A stretch of 64,000 bases of DNA, taken from contig NZ_CP062229.1 in assembly GCF_024707545.1 (NCBI RefSeq), positions 4,445,501 through 4,509,500 of the forward strand, given 5' to 3'. Under the pieces are notes generated by a model. It did not search any database. It saw nothing but the letters and a program-made list of their open reading frames with translations, and had not been told where the DNA came from. The translations under genes and the position numbers were made by a program. Below, one piece after another: positions 55,118-63,593 of the stretch; within the stretch, counting starts at the first letter, position 1, and every line of letters starts with the position of its first letter. This DNA is from Mesorhizobium onobrychidis. Its GTDB lineage: Bacteria > Pseudomonadota > Alphaproteobacteria > Rhizobiales > Rhizobiaceae.

Positions 55118-55441
55118 TTATCTTGCCGTAACCGGTAACATGATGGTGATTTCGTCGGCATGGGACATATTGAGCGCCTTGCGCGCCTGCTCGTCGAGCA
55201 TGTCCTTCTCCAGCGTGCCCTGATGCATCAGCTGAACGCGCCGCTGCAGATCGATCCGGCGCGCCTTGACGGCATCGAGCTTGCTTTGCAGATCGACGGC
55301 TTCGGTTTCCAACCGATACTTGGAATAGATGCCGAACTCGCCGTGATAGGCGTGGAAGCCGAAATAGGCGAGGAATGCCACGCAGAGCGAGGGAATGATC
55401 AGCCGACCGGTATTTCTCTGCTTGTGCTGACGTGTCCACAT
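55118..55441 (-). CDS. FtsB/DivIC-like septum formation protein
   Basis: 107 residues. A short basic N-terminus leads into one transmembrane helix (LIIPSLCVAFLAYFGFHAYHG). A periplasmic coiled coil follows (YRLETEAVDLQSKLDAVKARRIDLQRRVQLM), ending with LEKDMLDEQARKALNMSHADEI, the arrangement of FtsB/DivIC. It probably bridges FtsL and FtsQ in the divisome. It is located between eno and pdhA, as in many alphaproteobacteria. Confidence 0.88.
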   Translation of the reverse strand: MWTRQHKQRNTGRLIIPSLCVAFLAYFGFHAYHGEFGIYSKYRLETEAVDLQSKLDAVKARRIDLQRRVQLMHQGTLEKDMLDEQARKALNMSHADEITIMLPVTAR

Positions 55442-55453
55442 GATCCAAATCCC

Positions 55454-55497
55454 TTAGAGCGCCGCGCGTCCTCTTGGACGCGCAAAGGACGCTCTAA
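55454..55497. repeat. Palindrome, family B
   Basis: TTAGAGCG pairs with CGCTCTAA and the inner GCGCGTCC with GGACGCGC. It is followed by ACACTCTGCG, a variant of the linker that elsewhere joins B to A, but no A copy follows here. It lies 13 bp upstream of the FtsB-like gene. Confidence 0.85.
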
Positions 55498-55578
55498 CAC
55501 TCTGCGACCTAGCCCTTTCTCGCTCGATTGTGCTTAATGGACGGTTACGGACGACCGGATTTGGCGGTGTTGAAACAG

Positions 55579-55604
55579 AAAAGGCGGGGAATGCCCCGCC
55601 TTTT
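55579..55604 (-). terminator. Intrinsic terminator after eno
   Basis: AAAAGGCGGGG and CCCCGCCTTTT form a perfect 11-bp stem around a 4-nt loop, with a U-run on the minus strand. It starts 23 bp after the eno stop. Confidence 0.85.
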
Positions 55605-55626
55605 CATTCGGGTTATTTGTGTGGAC

Positions 55627-57030
<1,404 letters not shown>

Positions 57031-57058
57031 TCATCATAAGTCATGTCAGTCATAAGTC

Positions 57059-57088
57059 TTGGCGGCATGCGGCTTTCTGGTTTATGCT
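57059..57088 (+). promoter_or_regulatory. Sigma-70-like promoter of the small lipoprotein gene
   Basis: TTGGCG (57059-57064) and TATGCT (57083-57088) are separated by 18 bp and lie 36 bp before the start codon of the 39-residue lipoprotein. Two TCATAAGTC direct repeats overlap the upstream side. Confidence 0.55.
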
Positions 57089-57123
57089 CGCGCTGCGCGG
57101 GGCGAAACAGGAGGAGTTTCGCC

Positions 57124-57243
57124 ATGTCTCAGTTGAGCGGTATTGTGAGTTTGTTCCTGATCGCGGCGGCGTTTTTGACGTCGTGTGACACTCAGCAGCC
57201 TCAACAGGGCGCGGTAGAGTTGTCGACCCTTGCGGCGGAGTAG
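57124..57243 (+). CDS. Small lipoprotein, entericidin-like in size
   Basis: 39 residues, MSQLSGIVSLFLIAAAFLTS followed by the lipidated cysteine (LTSC lipobox) and a Gln-rich mature tail of only about 18 residues (CDTQQPQQGAVELSTLAAE). AGGAGG lies 10 nt upstream, a promoter-like pair precedes it and a strong terminator follows, so expression signals are complete. Sequence beyond the lipobox is unlike known entericidins. It probably sits in the envelope as a small stress or structural lipoprotein. Confidence 0.75.
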   Translation: MSQLSGIVSLFLIAAAFLTSCDTQQPQQGAVELSTLAAE

Positions 57244-57257
57244 ATATCCTGCAAAAA

Positions 57258-57285
57258 GGCCCCCGGTCCAACCGGGGGCCTTTTT
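57258..57285. terminator. Bidirectional intrinsic terminator
   Basis: GGCCCCCGGT pairs with ACCGGGGGCC around a 3-nt loop, with TTTTT on the plus side and AAAAA in front, so it can end both the small lipoprotein transcript and the convergent PRC-barrel transcript. Confidence 0.9.
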
Positions 57286-57303
57286 GATTCCGGCAGAGCA
57301 AGG

Positions 57304-57669
57304 TCAATGCCAATAAGGCTCGACCTTGTAGTAACTGTATGAAGCATCACGCGCGCCCTCGCCGTCGGCGCCCGTCAATTCGTTGATCGAATAGGCGGGA
57401 GCAGCCTTCAGTTGCTCCTTCGTGAACGGCACGACGTAGCCGCCCTTGTCCTCGTCATAGTCGAGGCTCGCCCACGGAATGGCGTGGTACTTCTCGCCGA
57501 TGCCGAGAAATCCGCCAAAGCCGATCACGGCAAACATGATTCCATTCGACAACTTGTCGAGCATGACATCCTCGATGTCGCCGATGTGCGTGCCTTCCGT
57601 GTTGTAGACGGATGTGCCGATGACCCGCGAGGCGGCGATGGCTTCAGTGTGTCCTGTCTGGGTGGTCAT
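57304..57669 (-). CDS. PRC-barrel domain protein
   Basis: 121 residues from ATG 57669 (GAGGAG upstream). AIAASRVIGTSVYNTEGTHIGDIEDVMLDKLSNGIMFAVIGFGGFLGIGEKYHAIPWASLDYDEDKGGYVV is the PRC-barrel beta pattern found in photosynthetic reaction centre H subunits and in small stand-alone proteins of rhizobia. The C-terminus is Tyr/Asp rich. Role unknown; related proteins respond to stress or take part in RNA metabolism. It converges on the bidirectional terminator. Confidence 0.9.
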   Translation of the reverse strand: MTTQTGHTEAIAASRVIGTSVYNTEGTHIGDIEDVMLDKLSNGIMFAVIGFGGFLGIGEKYHAIPWASLDYDEDKGGYVVPFTKEQLKAAPAYSINELTGADGEGARDASYSYYKVEPYWH

Positions 57670-57745
57670 TGTGTACTCCTCGTTGTCGTTGACGCTATGC
57701 CTGACAATGAGGGGCGCGGATGAAGGTTCCAGAGTTTTCGACGCT

Positions 57746-57785
57746 AGAGCGGGATGCATTCAAATTGAACTGAGCATCCCGCTCT
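57746..57785. repeat. Palindrome, family B-like
   Basis: AGAGCGGGATGC pairs perfectly over 12 bp with GCATCCCGCTCT; the loop reads ATTCAAATTGAACTGA. The outer arm AGAGCG matches family B, though the core differs. It lies between the dodecin and PRC-barrel genes and is followed by a short AT-rich run and GATTCCACTTGG, also seen beside family A copies. Confidence 0.8.
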
Positions 57786-57854
57786 ATCTATTTGTTTTAG
57801 CCGCATTTCTGCGACGTCAAGTGATTCCACTTGGCTGCAAAATGCTCTAACCGG

Positions 57855-58058
57855 TCACTCAGCGAGGATGAAGGTGACCTTCATGTTGACGCGATACGCG
57901 GAGATCTTGCCGTCCTCGACGACCACCTTCTGGTCCTGGATCCAGGCGCCTTCGACGTTCTTCAAGGTCTTTGCGGCGCGCGCAATTCCCAGTTCGATGG
58001 CTTCCTGAAAACTCTTATTAGACGATGATGTGATTTCGGTGACGCGGGCGACGGACAT
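57855..58058 (-). CDS. Dodecin (flavin-binding protein)
   Basis: 67 residues from ATG 58058 with TTGGAGGAG upstream. SVARVTEITSSSNKSFQEAIELGIARAAKTLKNVEGAWIQDQKVVVEDGKISAYRVNMKVTFILAE contains the dodecin fold and the tryptophan of the flavin-stacking site. Dodecins form hollow dodecamers that store or buffer flavins. An upstream in-frame start at 58121 is rejected because the family starts near MSVARV. Confidence 0.93.
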   Translation of the reverse strand: MSVARVTEITSSSNKSFQEAIELGIARAAKTLKNVEGAWIQDQKVVVEDGKISAYRVNMKVTFILAE

Positions 58059-58125
58059 GGCTTTCTCCTCCAAGGCACTCTGTTGCCTGGGCAGCGTACA
58101 ACCGGCACCTGTTGACCACAAGTTT

Positions 58126-58152
58126 AGGGGCCGGGACTTGGGCCCGGCCCCT
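58126..58152 (-). terminator. Hairpin after kdsA
   Basis: AGGGGCCGGG and CCCGGCCCCT pair perfectly around 7 nt, 9 bp after the kdsA stop. The 3' side on the minus strand reads AAACTTG, a poor U-tract, so efficiency is uncertain. Confidence 0.6.
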
Positions 58153-58160
58153 CAGCTTGC

Positions 58161-58991
58161 TCAGCCCTTGGCGACGCGATCGAAAGCCATCAGCCTTTCG
58201 AGCAGCGCCCGAAGGTCCTTCAGCGGCACCATGTTGGGACCATCGGAGGGGGCATTGTCGGGATCCTGATGCGTCTCGATGAAAACACCGGCGACACCGA
58301 CCGCAACCGCGGCGCGCGCCAGCGTCTCGACGAAGCGCCGATCGCCACCTGAGGAGCCGCCCTGGCCGCCCGGCTGCTGCACCGAATGCGTGGCGTCGAA
58401 AATCACCGGCGCGCCGATCTCGGCCATGATCGGCAGGGCGCGCATATCGGACACCAGCGTGTTGTAGCCGAAGGACGCGCCGCGCTCGGTGACCAGCACG
58501 TTGGCGTTTCCGGAACCGGTGATCTTGGCGACAACGTTCTTCATGTCCCACGGTGCGAGGAACTGGCCCTTCTTCACGTTGACGACCTTGCCGGTTCTTG
58601 CCGCCGCGATCAGCAGATCGGTCTGGCGGCTGAGGAAAGCCGGGATCTGCAGGATATCGACATGCGGCGCCACAAGCGCGCACTGTTCCTCGGTGTGGAT
58701 ATCGGTCAGGATCGGCAGCGAAAACGCCTTGCGCAAATCGTCGAAGACGGGCAGCGCCGCATCGAGGCCGGCGCCGCGCGTGCCGCCAAGCGAGGTGCGG
58801 TTGGCCTTGTCATAACTGGTCTTGTAGACGAGGCCCAGCCCCAGCTTCTCAGTCAGTTCCTTCAGCGCGCCAGCCATGTCGAAGGCGTGCTGGCGCGATT
58901 CAAGCTGGCACGGGCCGGCAATCAGCGATAGCGGCGCGGTGTTGCTGAAGACGACATTGCCGACAGTTACGGACGAATTGGGCTTGCTCAT
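58161..58991 (-). CDS. kdsA: 3-deoxy-D-manno-octulosonate 8-phosphate synthase
   Basis: 276 residues. LIAGPCQLESRQHAF, KTSYDKANRTSLGGTRGAGLD, LPILTDIHTEEQCA, VNVKKGQFLAPWDMKNV, LVTERGASFGYNTLVSDMRALPIM, FDATHSVQQPGGQGG and GVFIETHQDPDNAPSDGPNMV cover the full aldolase-type barrel. It condenses phosphoenolpyruvate and arabinose 5-phosphate for Kdo of lipopolysaccharide. It uses the PEP made by enolase, encoded nearby. The ATG overlaps the stop of the upstream VOC gene by 4 bp. Confidence 0.97.
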   Translation of the reverse strand: MSKPNSSVTVGNVVFSNTAPLSLIAGPCQLESRQHAFDMAGALKELTEKLGLGLVYKTSYDKANRTSLGGTRGAGLDAALPVFDDLRKAFSLPILTDIHTEEQCALVAPHVDILQIPAFLSRQTDLLIAAARTGKVVNVKKGQFLAPWDMKNVVAKITGSGNANVLVTERGASFGYNTLVSDMRALPIMAEIGAPVIFDATHSVQQPGGQGGSSGGDRRFVETLARAAVAVGVAGVFIETHQDPDNAPSDGPNMVPLKDLRALLERLMAFDRVAKG

Positions 58992-59911
58992 GCGATCTCC
59001 CGGAAAATGAAGGCCGCACCCTGCCCGGATGCCGGCCGCACGACAATATCATCGCCGCGTATGTCGTGTTCGACGGAACTGGCTGCAAGCAGCTTGGCGA
59101 CCGTGTCTGCGAAGCGAACTGAAAAGACGATCCCCGCGAAGCGGAGTTCCGATGGCGCGCCGGCAGGTATGCCGAAGCGCGTTTCGAAAGCAACGGGGTC
59201 AAGCAGGGTCAAGGTTGCGTTCGGCAGGCCAAACGCCGTGCTGCTCCCCTGTCCGGCAGCCGGACTGCGCGTCGCGATCGAAATCAATCGGTGCTGTTCG
59301 GATGGCTGGTTGCTGACCGCCACCACTTCGATGATGCCGGTTGCGCCATTGGCGTGGATCTGCAACGCGGTGCGGTCTACTTTCGGCGCATTGATCCGCT
59401 CGCAGGCGAACAGGAATGCGTCCGTCGCCCCGGTGCCGGAGGCGAAGGCCAGTTTGAACGATGCCGTGTCGCTCTCTCCCGCCGGGTCGGTGAAGGCGCG
59501 CGAAAAGCTCAGCATGTCTCCGGCAGACAGGCCGGCTTCGACATAGCGCACGTGATCGGCATCCGCATCTTCGGTGCCCAAGACCAGGGCGGAAAATCCC
59601 TCATTGCCGCGCTTGTCGCGATAGGCGCGATCGCGCGCGACGAAGACGTTGCCGTCGGCGATCGCTTTCGCCACCGCCTGCTCGTTGCCCACCGCCAGCG
59701 GCTCGAGATAGGTGCCGTCCTCAAGGAAGACACAGCAGTTTTCCGTCCCGAAAGGATGGATGCCGGTCGGCGCCACGACAAAGCCAAGCGAAACCAGCCG
59801 CGCCCGCGCCACGTCGAGGCTCGCGGTCGGCAGCACAAGATGGTCAAGCGGATAGGTGCCCGGCGGATAAGGGCCTGGCGGATAAGGGCCTGCTGTCTTC
59901 GTCTCGGTCAT
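58988..59911 (-). CDS. VOC-family (glyoxalase-like) protein with repeat-encoded N-terminus
   Basis: 307 residues. The N-terminus contains GPYPPGPYPPGTYP, encoded by a 15-bp tandem repeat. LDHLVLPTASLDVARARLVSLGFVVAPTGIHPFGTENCCVFLEDGTYLEPLAVGN is a glyoxalase-like domain of the type called Glyoxalase_3. A second half (GIIEVVAVSNQPSEQHRLI) completes two-domain architecture. The metal-binding site cannot be judged confidently. It is translationally coupled to kdsA; a role in Kdo or sugar metabolism is possible but unproven. Confidence 0.83.
   Translation of the reverse strand: MTETKTAGPYPPGPYPPGTYPLDHLVLPTASLDVARARLVSLGFVVAPTGIHPFGTENCCVFLEDGTYLEPLAVGNEQAVAKAIADGNVFVARDRAYRDKRGNEGFSALVLGTEDADADHVRYVEAGLSAGDMLSFSRAFTDPAGESDTASFKLAFASGTGATDAFLFACERINAPKVDRTALQIHANGATGIIEVVAVSNQPSEQHRLISIATRSPAAGQGSSTAFGLPNATLTLLDPVAFETRFGIPAGAPSELRFAGIVFSVRFADTVAKLLAASSVEHDIRGDDIVVRPASGQGAAFIFREIA
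59848..59892 (-). repeat. 15-bp tandem repeat in the VOC gene
   Basis: GCGGATAAGGGCCTG occurs exactly at 59863-59877 and 59878-59892, with a diverged copy at 59848-59862. It encodes the PYPPG repeats at the protein start and keeps frame, so copy number can vary without disrupting the gene. Confidence 0.9.
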
Positions 59912-60044
59912 CCCGGCGCGGTGTGCATCATTCCGGAAGTTGGTTCAAGAGCCTCGCCTGACGCCGCAAGGATCCAAGGCAGCCGATCGCGTGGCCGCAT
60001 TACGCGAACCTCCGGGATACTTGCCGCTGCCGGAAAACCAACCT

Positions 60045-60182
60045 ATGTGGTCCAAAATGAGAAAGATCCTTTTCATAGCGGCAGCGGTCATCGCAATGGC
60101 TGTTCTCGCCATGCTGGTCTGGGACGCGCCGAAGCGGCCGGGCGCCGCTTCGACAGAACCGACCGCCGCTCAGACGGAGTAA
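60045..60182 (+). CDS. Small single-pass membrane protein
   Basis: 45 residues from ATG 60045 (MWSKMRKILFIAAAVIAMAVLAMLVWDAPKRPGAASTEP). A hydrophobic helix of about 18 residues follows two basic residues; the tail is Thr/Ala/Pro-rich and ends QTE. A GGAAAA stretch upstream could serve as ribosome site; ATG 60057 is an alternative. Many Rhizobiales encode such short membrane proteins. Convergent with the Dabb gene. No function is recognised. Confidence 0.5.
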   Translation: MWSKMRKILFIAAAVIAMAVLAMLVWDAPKRPGAASTEPTAAQTE

Positions 60183-60210
60183 CGTTGCACCTGCTTCGCT
60201 CAATTTCCCT

Positions 60211-60501
60211 TCAGGTTGCAGCCACAACATCCGCCGAATATCGCAATTCGCGCAGCGGTTTGACCTGGCTGGTCGTCTCGGCATAGAGCGGATGCGCCTT
60301 GTAGGCGGCCAGAGCGCCATCATCCTCGAACTCGGCATAAACGACCACGTCGATCTCGTCCGAAAGCGGGTCAACCTTGCTGTTGAGCGTCACCTCGAAT
60401 AGACGGGAATGGGGGATGTTGCCCAGCGCCAGCAAGCCCGTGCGTACGGCCTCGACGTCCTCTTTGTGCCGCGCGCTGAAGAAAACGATATGCCGGATCA
60501 A
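60211..60501 (-). CDS. Dabb (stress-responsive alpha/beta-barrel) domain protein
   Basis: 96 residues from TTG 60501, which has AGGAGG with 6-nt spacing and gives MIRHIVFFSARHKEDVEAVRTGL, the normal family N-terminus. Upstream ATGs at 60531 and 60567 would add unrelated residues. HIVFFSAR, the VVVYAEFEDDGALAAYKAHPLY segment and a terminal strand match the Dabb fold, a dimeric ferredoxin-like barrel found in stress-induced proteins and some cyclases. The biochemical role is unknown. Confidence 0.85.
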   Translation of the reverse strand: MIRHIVFFSARHKEDVEAVRTGLLALGNIPHSRLFEVTLNSKVDPLSDEIDVVVYAEFEDDGALAAYKAHPLYAETTSQVKPLRELRYSADVVAAT

Positions 60502-60607
60502 CCCCAGCCTCCTCGATCGATGTGCAAGCATGTTTTGTGTGGGCAAAACGGTCGCGTCAACCGGCAACGATGTCGCGGCGACAACGCATTGGACAGGGAA
60601 AAGAACC

Positions 60608-60742
60608 CTACACCATCCCGGTGATGTAGCGCATGATGCGCGTTATCTCCCTGACCGTGGTGTCGAGATAGTGGCCCTGATTGTAGAGTCCGTCCCAGAT
60701 CAGGAAGAACGTGACGGCGCAGATGACGATGACATAACGCAT
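60608..60742 (-). CDS. Small membrane protein (44 residues)
   Basis: MRYVIVICAVTFFLIWDGLYNQGHYLDTTVREITRIMRYITGMV. One hydrophobic helix begins at residue 3 and is followed by an amphipathic WDGLYNQGHYLDTTVRE segment. The composition is clearly protein-like and the start ATG 60742 lies after an acceptable GGTGCAG stretch, though no strong ribosome site was seen. It may be a conserved rhizobial small protein; I do not recognise the family. It lies alone between the Dabb and cfa genes. Confidence 0.55.
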   Translation of the reverse strand: MRYVIVICAVTFFLIWDGLYNQGHYLDTTVREITRIMRYITGMV

Positions 60743-60982
60743 GGCTATAACTACTGCACCTGGGTGGCTGCAACCATAGTGATTCCGGCGTTGATCAGCG
60801 CCCTCCCCCAAAATCTATCCATTGATCCATGTTCGCTTGCCTTGGCTCTTGAAGTTCCCTTTGATGACGTGAAAGATTGCTGCGGGGATTCATCGGGAAG
60901 CGGCGCGCCCTGGCGAATGAACTGAGAGAGAGTGGAAACCGGCCATTTTGCGCCGGCGCCGCAGAGGTCCCGGGGGCGTGAC

Positions 60983-62239
60983 ATGGCTCACAAGGAAGAC
61001 ACCGGTGTTGCGTCGGGCGACGCGGTCAAATTGGACGAATTCAATTTCGCCGAGACCGTCAAAGGCCTGCCGGCCAAGGCGCGCATGGTGCTGTCGGCGG
61101 CGATGAACCTGCCGCGTGGCTCGCTCAAGGTGAGGATGCCGGACGGCCGCGCCGTCCTCGTCGGCGGCAAGGGCCCGGGTCCGGACGCCGAACTGGTGCT
61201 CAAGAACTGGCGCTTGCCCGGCCGTGCCTTCACCGGCGGCACCATCGGCATCGCCGAATCCTACATCGACGGCGATTGGGACAGTCCCGATGTGACCAGT
61301 TTCCTGGAACTGTTCGTAGTCAATTCAGAAATCGGAGAGCGCATCGCCGGCGGCGCCAGCTGGCTGATCAACGCCGTCCAGCGTGTCCGCCACTGGTTCA
61401 ACCAAAACACCCGCACCGGCTCGAAGCGCAACATTTCGGCGCATTACGATCTCGGCAACGCCTTTTACAAGGAATGGCTGGATCCGAGCATGACCTATTC
61501 GTCGGCGCTCTATGCGGCTGGCGCCAACGATCTGGAAAGCGCGCAAGCCGCCAAATATCGCGCGCTGGCCAAGGACACGGGCATCGGCGCGAACGACCAC
61601 GTGCTTGAAATCGGTTGCGGCTGGGGCGGCTTTGCCGAATTCGCGGCGCGCGAGATCGGCTGCCGCGTCACCGGGCTGACGATCAGCCGCGAGCAGCATG
61701 ATTTCGCCAGAGCACGCGTCCAGAAGGCTGGATTTGCCGACAAGGTCGACATCAAGCTGCAGGACTACCGCGACGAAACCGGTTCCTACGACCGCATCGC
61801 TTCGATCGAGATGTTCGAGGCGGTCGGCGAAAAATACTGGCCTGTGTTTTTCGGCAAGATGAAGGATTGCCTGCGGCCTGGCGGCACCGCCGGCCTGCAG
61901 ATCATCACCATCAACGAGAAAGCCTACGATACCTATCGCGCCCGGCCGGATTTCATCCAGCGTTACGTCTTCCCGGGCGGCATGCTGCCGACGCCGTCGA
62001 TCCTGAAAACGCTCGGCAAAGACCATGGCCTTGCTCATCTGCGCGAGCGCATTTTCCCGGACGACTATGCCCGCACGCTCGCCGAATGGCGCCACCGCTT
62101 TTGGGGGTCATGGGAAAAGATCGTCCCGCTCGGTTTCGACGACCGCTTCAAGAAGCTCTGGGAGTTTTATCTGCACTATTGCGAAGCCGGCTTCCGCGCC
62201 AGCTACATCGATGTCCGCCAGGTGGTTTACAGGGCCTAG
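60983..62239 (+). CDS. cfa: Cyclopropane-fatty-acyl-phospholipid synthase family protein
   Basis: 418 residues from ATG 60983. Residues 1-130 are the N-terminal CFA domain (LPRGSLKVRMPDGRAVLVGG, AESYIDGDWDSPDV). The methyltransferase domain starts SAHYDLGNAFYKEWLDPSMTYSSALY, with SAM-binding LEIGCGWGGFAEFAARE, and contains ASIEMFEAVGEKYWPVFF and RYVFPGGMLPTPS. It adds a methylene from SAM across unsaturated acyl chains, protecting membranes in stationary phase or acid. The stop TAG lies inside the CCTAGG target site of the adjacent IS, and the protein is intact. Confidence 0.92.
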   Translation: MAHKEDTGVASGDAVKLDEFNFAETVKGLPAKARMVLSAAMNLPRGSLKVRMPDGRAVLVGGKGPGPDAELVLKNWRLPGRAFTGGTIGIAESYIDGDWDSPDVTSFLELFVVNSEIGERIAGGASWLINAVQRVRHWFNQNTRTGSKRNISAHYDLGNAFYKEWLDPSMTYSSALYAAGANDLESAQAAKYRALAKDTGIGANDHVLEIGCGWGGFAEFAAREIGCRVTGLTISREQHDFARARVQKAGFADKVDIKLQDYRDETGSYDRIASIEMFEAVGEKYWPVFFGKMKDCLRPGGTAGLQIITINEKAYDTYRARPDFIQRYVFPGGMLPTPSILKTLGKDHGLAHLRERIFPDDYARTLAEWRHRFWGSWEKIVPLGFDDRFKKLWEFYLHYCEAGFRASYIDVRQVVYRA

Positions 62240-63248
62240 GTGTTTAGTCCCGGCATTTGATGGGTGGGATCGAGTCGGAACCGTTCGGGCTCTTTTGCCC
62301 AGATTTTGCAGATGAATTCGTGGGGCGTGAGGCCCTTGAGGGTCTTAAGCCGGCGCGCGAAATTGTAAGCTAAGATGAAGTCGGCGAGATGCCGACGCAG
62401 TTGCTCGTGATCGTCATAGTGGAAGCGCTTGACGGTGGCGTCCTTGATGGTCCGATTCATCCGCTCGACCTGGCCGTTCGTCCAGGGATGGTTGATCTTT
62501 GTGAGCCGGTGCTCGATGCCATGTTCGTCGCAGATGCCGTCGAAGATGTGCTGAAGGGCATGCCGGTCGCAGGTCCGGTTGGCGAACTGAATGCCGTTGT
62601 CGGTCAGAATGGTATGGATGGCATAGGGCACGGTCGCGATCAGGTTGCGAAGGAATTGGGCCACCGCCATCTTGCCCGCCGTCGGGTGCAATTCCGCATA
62701 GGCGAATTTCGACGTCCGATCGATGGCCAAGAAAAGGCGCAGCTTGCCCTCGGCGGTCTGCACCTCGGCGAGGTCGATATGGAAATAGCCGAGCGGATAG
62801 GCGTTGAACTTCTTCCTGGCCGGCTTGTCGGCGTCCACCTGCGGCAGCCGCGAAATGCCATGGCGCTGAAGGCAGCGATGCAACGACGAGCGCGTCAGAT
62901 GCGGGATCGAGGGCTGTAGGGCATAGAGACAATCATCCAGCGCCAGCAACGTGTGCTTGCGAAAGGCGACGATCACCGCTTCCTCTTCGAGCGACAGCAC
63001 TGTCGATCTTGGTTTCTTCGGGCCGGTGGGAAGATCGGCGGTCGAGATCCGGTTCCTCCACTTTCTAACTGTCTTCTGATCGACGCCGTAGCGCTTGGCC
63101 AGCGCTCTCAGGCTCTCTTGACTATGCTGTATCGCTCGACGGACTGCCTCTGTCGTCGTGGCGCGGCGGTGTAGAACCTGTCCCATAGCGCATCCTTTGA
63201 TTCGGACGGCAATGATGCGCCATTAAAGTCCGGGATCAAACACCTAGG
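62235..63248. mobile_element. IS481-family insertion sequence (1002 bp, 62241-63242) with CCTAGG duplication
   Basis: Terminal inverted repeats are TGTTTAGTCCCGGCATTT at 62241 and, read inward from the right end at 63242, TGTTTGATCCCGGACTTT. CCTAGG is present at both ends (62235-62240 and 63243-63248), matching the NCTAGN 6-bp duplication described for Bordetella IS481. A single transposase gene reads leftward. Boundaries, length of about 1 kb and target specificity all fit. It is inserted at the stop codon of cfa without altering it. Confidence 0.92.
62236..63186 (-). CDS. IS481-family transposase
   Basis: 316 residues. An N-terminal HTH ([29 protein letters not shown]) and a linker precede the rve integrase core: [32 protein letters not shown] (first Asp), [12 protein letters not shown] (second Asp) and [28 protein letters not shown] (Glu). 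A C-terminal [19 protein letters not shown] follows. All DDE residues are present, so it may be active. The reading frame leaves the element: the last codons are AAC-ACC-TAG, with CC of ACC and the TAG stop lying in the CCTAGG target duplication. Confidence 0.95.
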   Translation of the reverse strand: MGQVLHRRATTTEAVRRAIQHSQESLRALAKRYGVDQKTVRKWRNRISTADLPTGPKKPRSTVLSLEEEAVIVAFRKHTLLALDDCLYALQPSIPHLTRSSLHRCLQRHGISRLPQVDADKPARKKFNAYPLGYFHIDLAEVQTAEGKLRLFLAIDRTSKFAYAELHPTAGKMAVAQFLRNLIATVPYAIHTILTDNGIQFANRTCDRHALQHIFDGICDEHGIEHRLTKINHPWTNGQVERMNRTIKDATVKRFHYDDHEQLRRHLADFILAYNFARRLKTLKGLTPHEFICKIWAKEPERFRLDPTHQMPGLNT

Positions 63249-63470
63249 GCGTCCGCCGACGGGTTGATCGTGCCCTGGCTGATGGGGTAGCACAATCACG
63301 TCGCGGTTGGTGACGGGCGCCTTGCAGATGATCTTCGAGGTGTTGATCTCCGGGAAATTGCCGCCACCGCCGGCGCGGTAGTTGTTGGTGACGACGACGA
63401 ATTCCCACATGGGATCAATTGGTATTCCGTCGAACATCAAGTCGATGATGCGGTTCGAGGCGGCTGCTGT
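63249..63470 (-). pseudogene. cpdB: Remnant of 2',3'-cyclic-nucleotide phosphodiesterase / 5'-nucleotidase (cpdB-like)
   Basis: The minus strand encodes [39 protein letters not shown] and [10 protein letters not shown], the conserved C-terminal segment of CpdB/UshA-type nucleotidases. The frame then shifts: QGTINPSAD continues in another frame before the IS boundary. A stop precedes ASNRI upstream. The N-terminal metallophosphatase domain is not found in the next 130 bp. The gene therefore survives only as a short C-terminal fragment ending at the IS element. Confidence 0.8.
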
Positions 63471-63593
63471 TCAACGACGTGCCTGCCCTCAACAGCGTGC
63501 CAAGTCCTGCCCGGAGGCAATGCTTCGCGCCTGAATCCAGTCGAGTCCATCAGGAACAGATAATGTGCGGATGCATGTGCGCGCGCGGAGACT

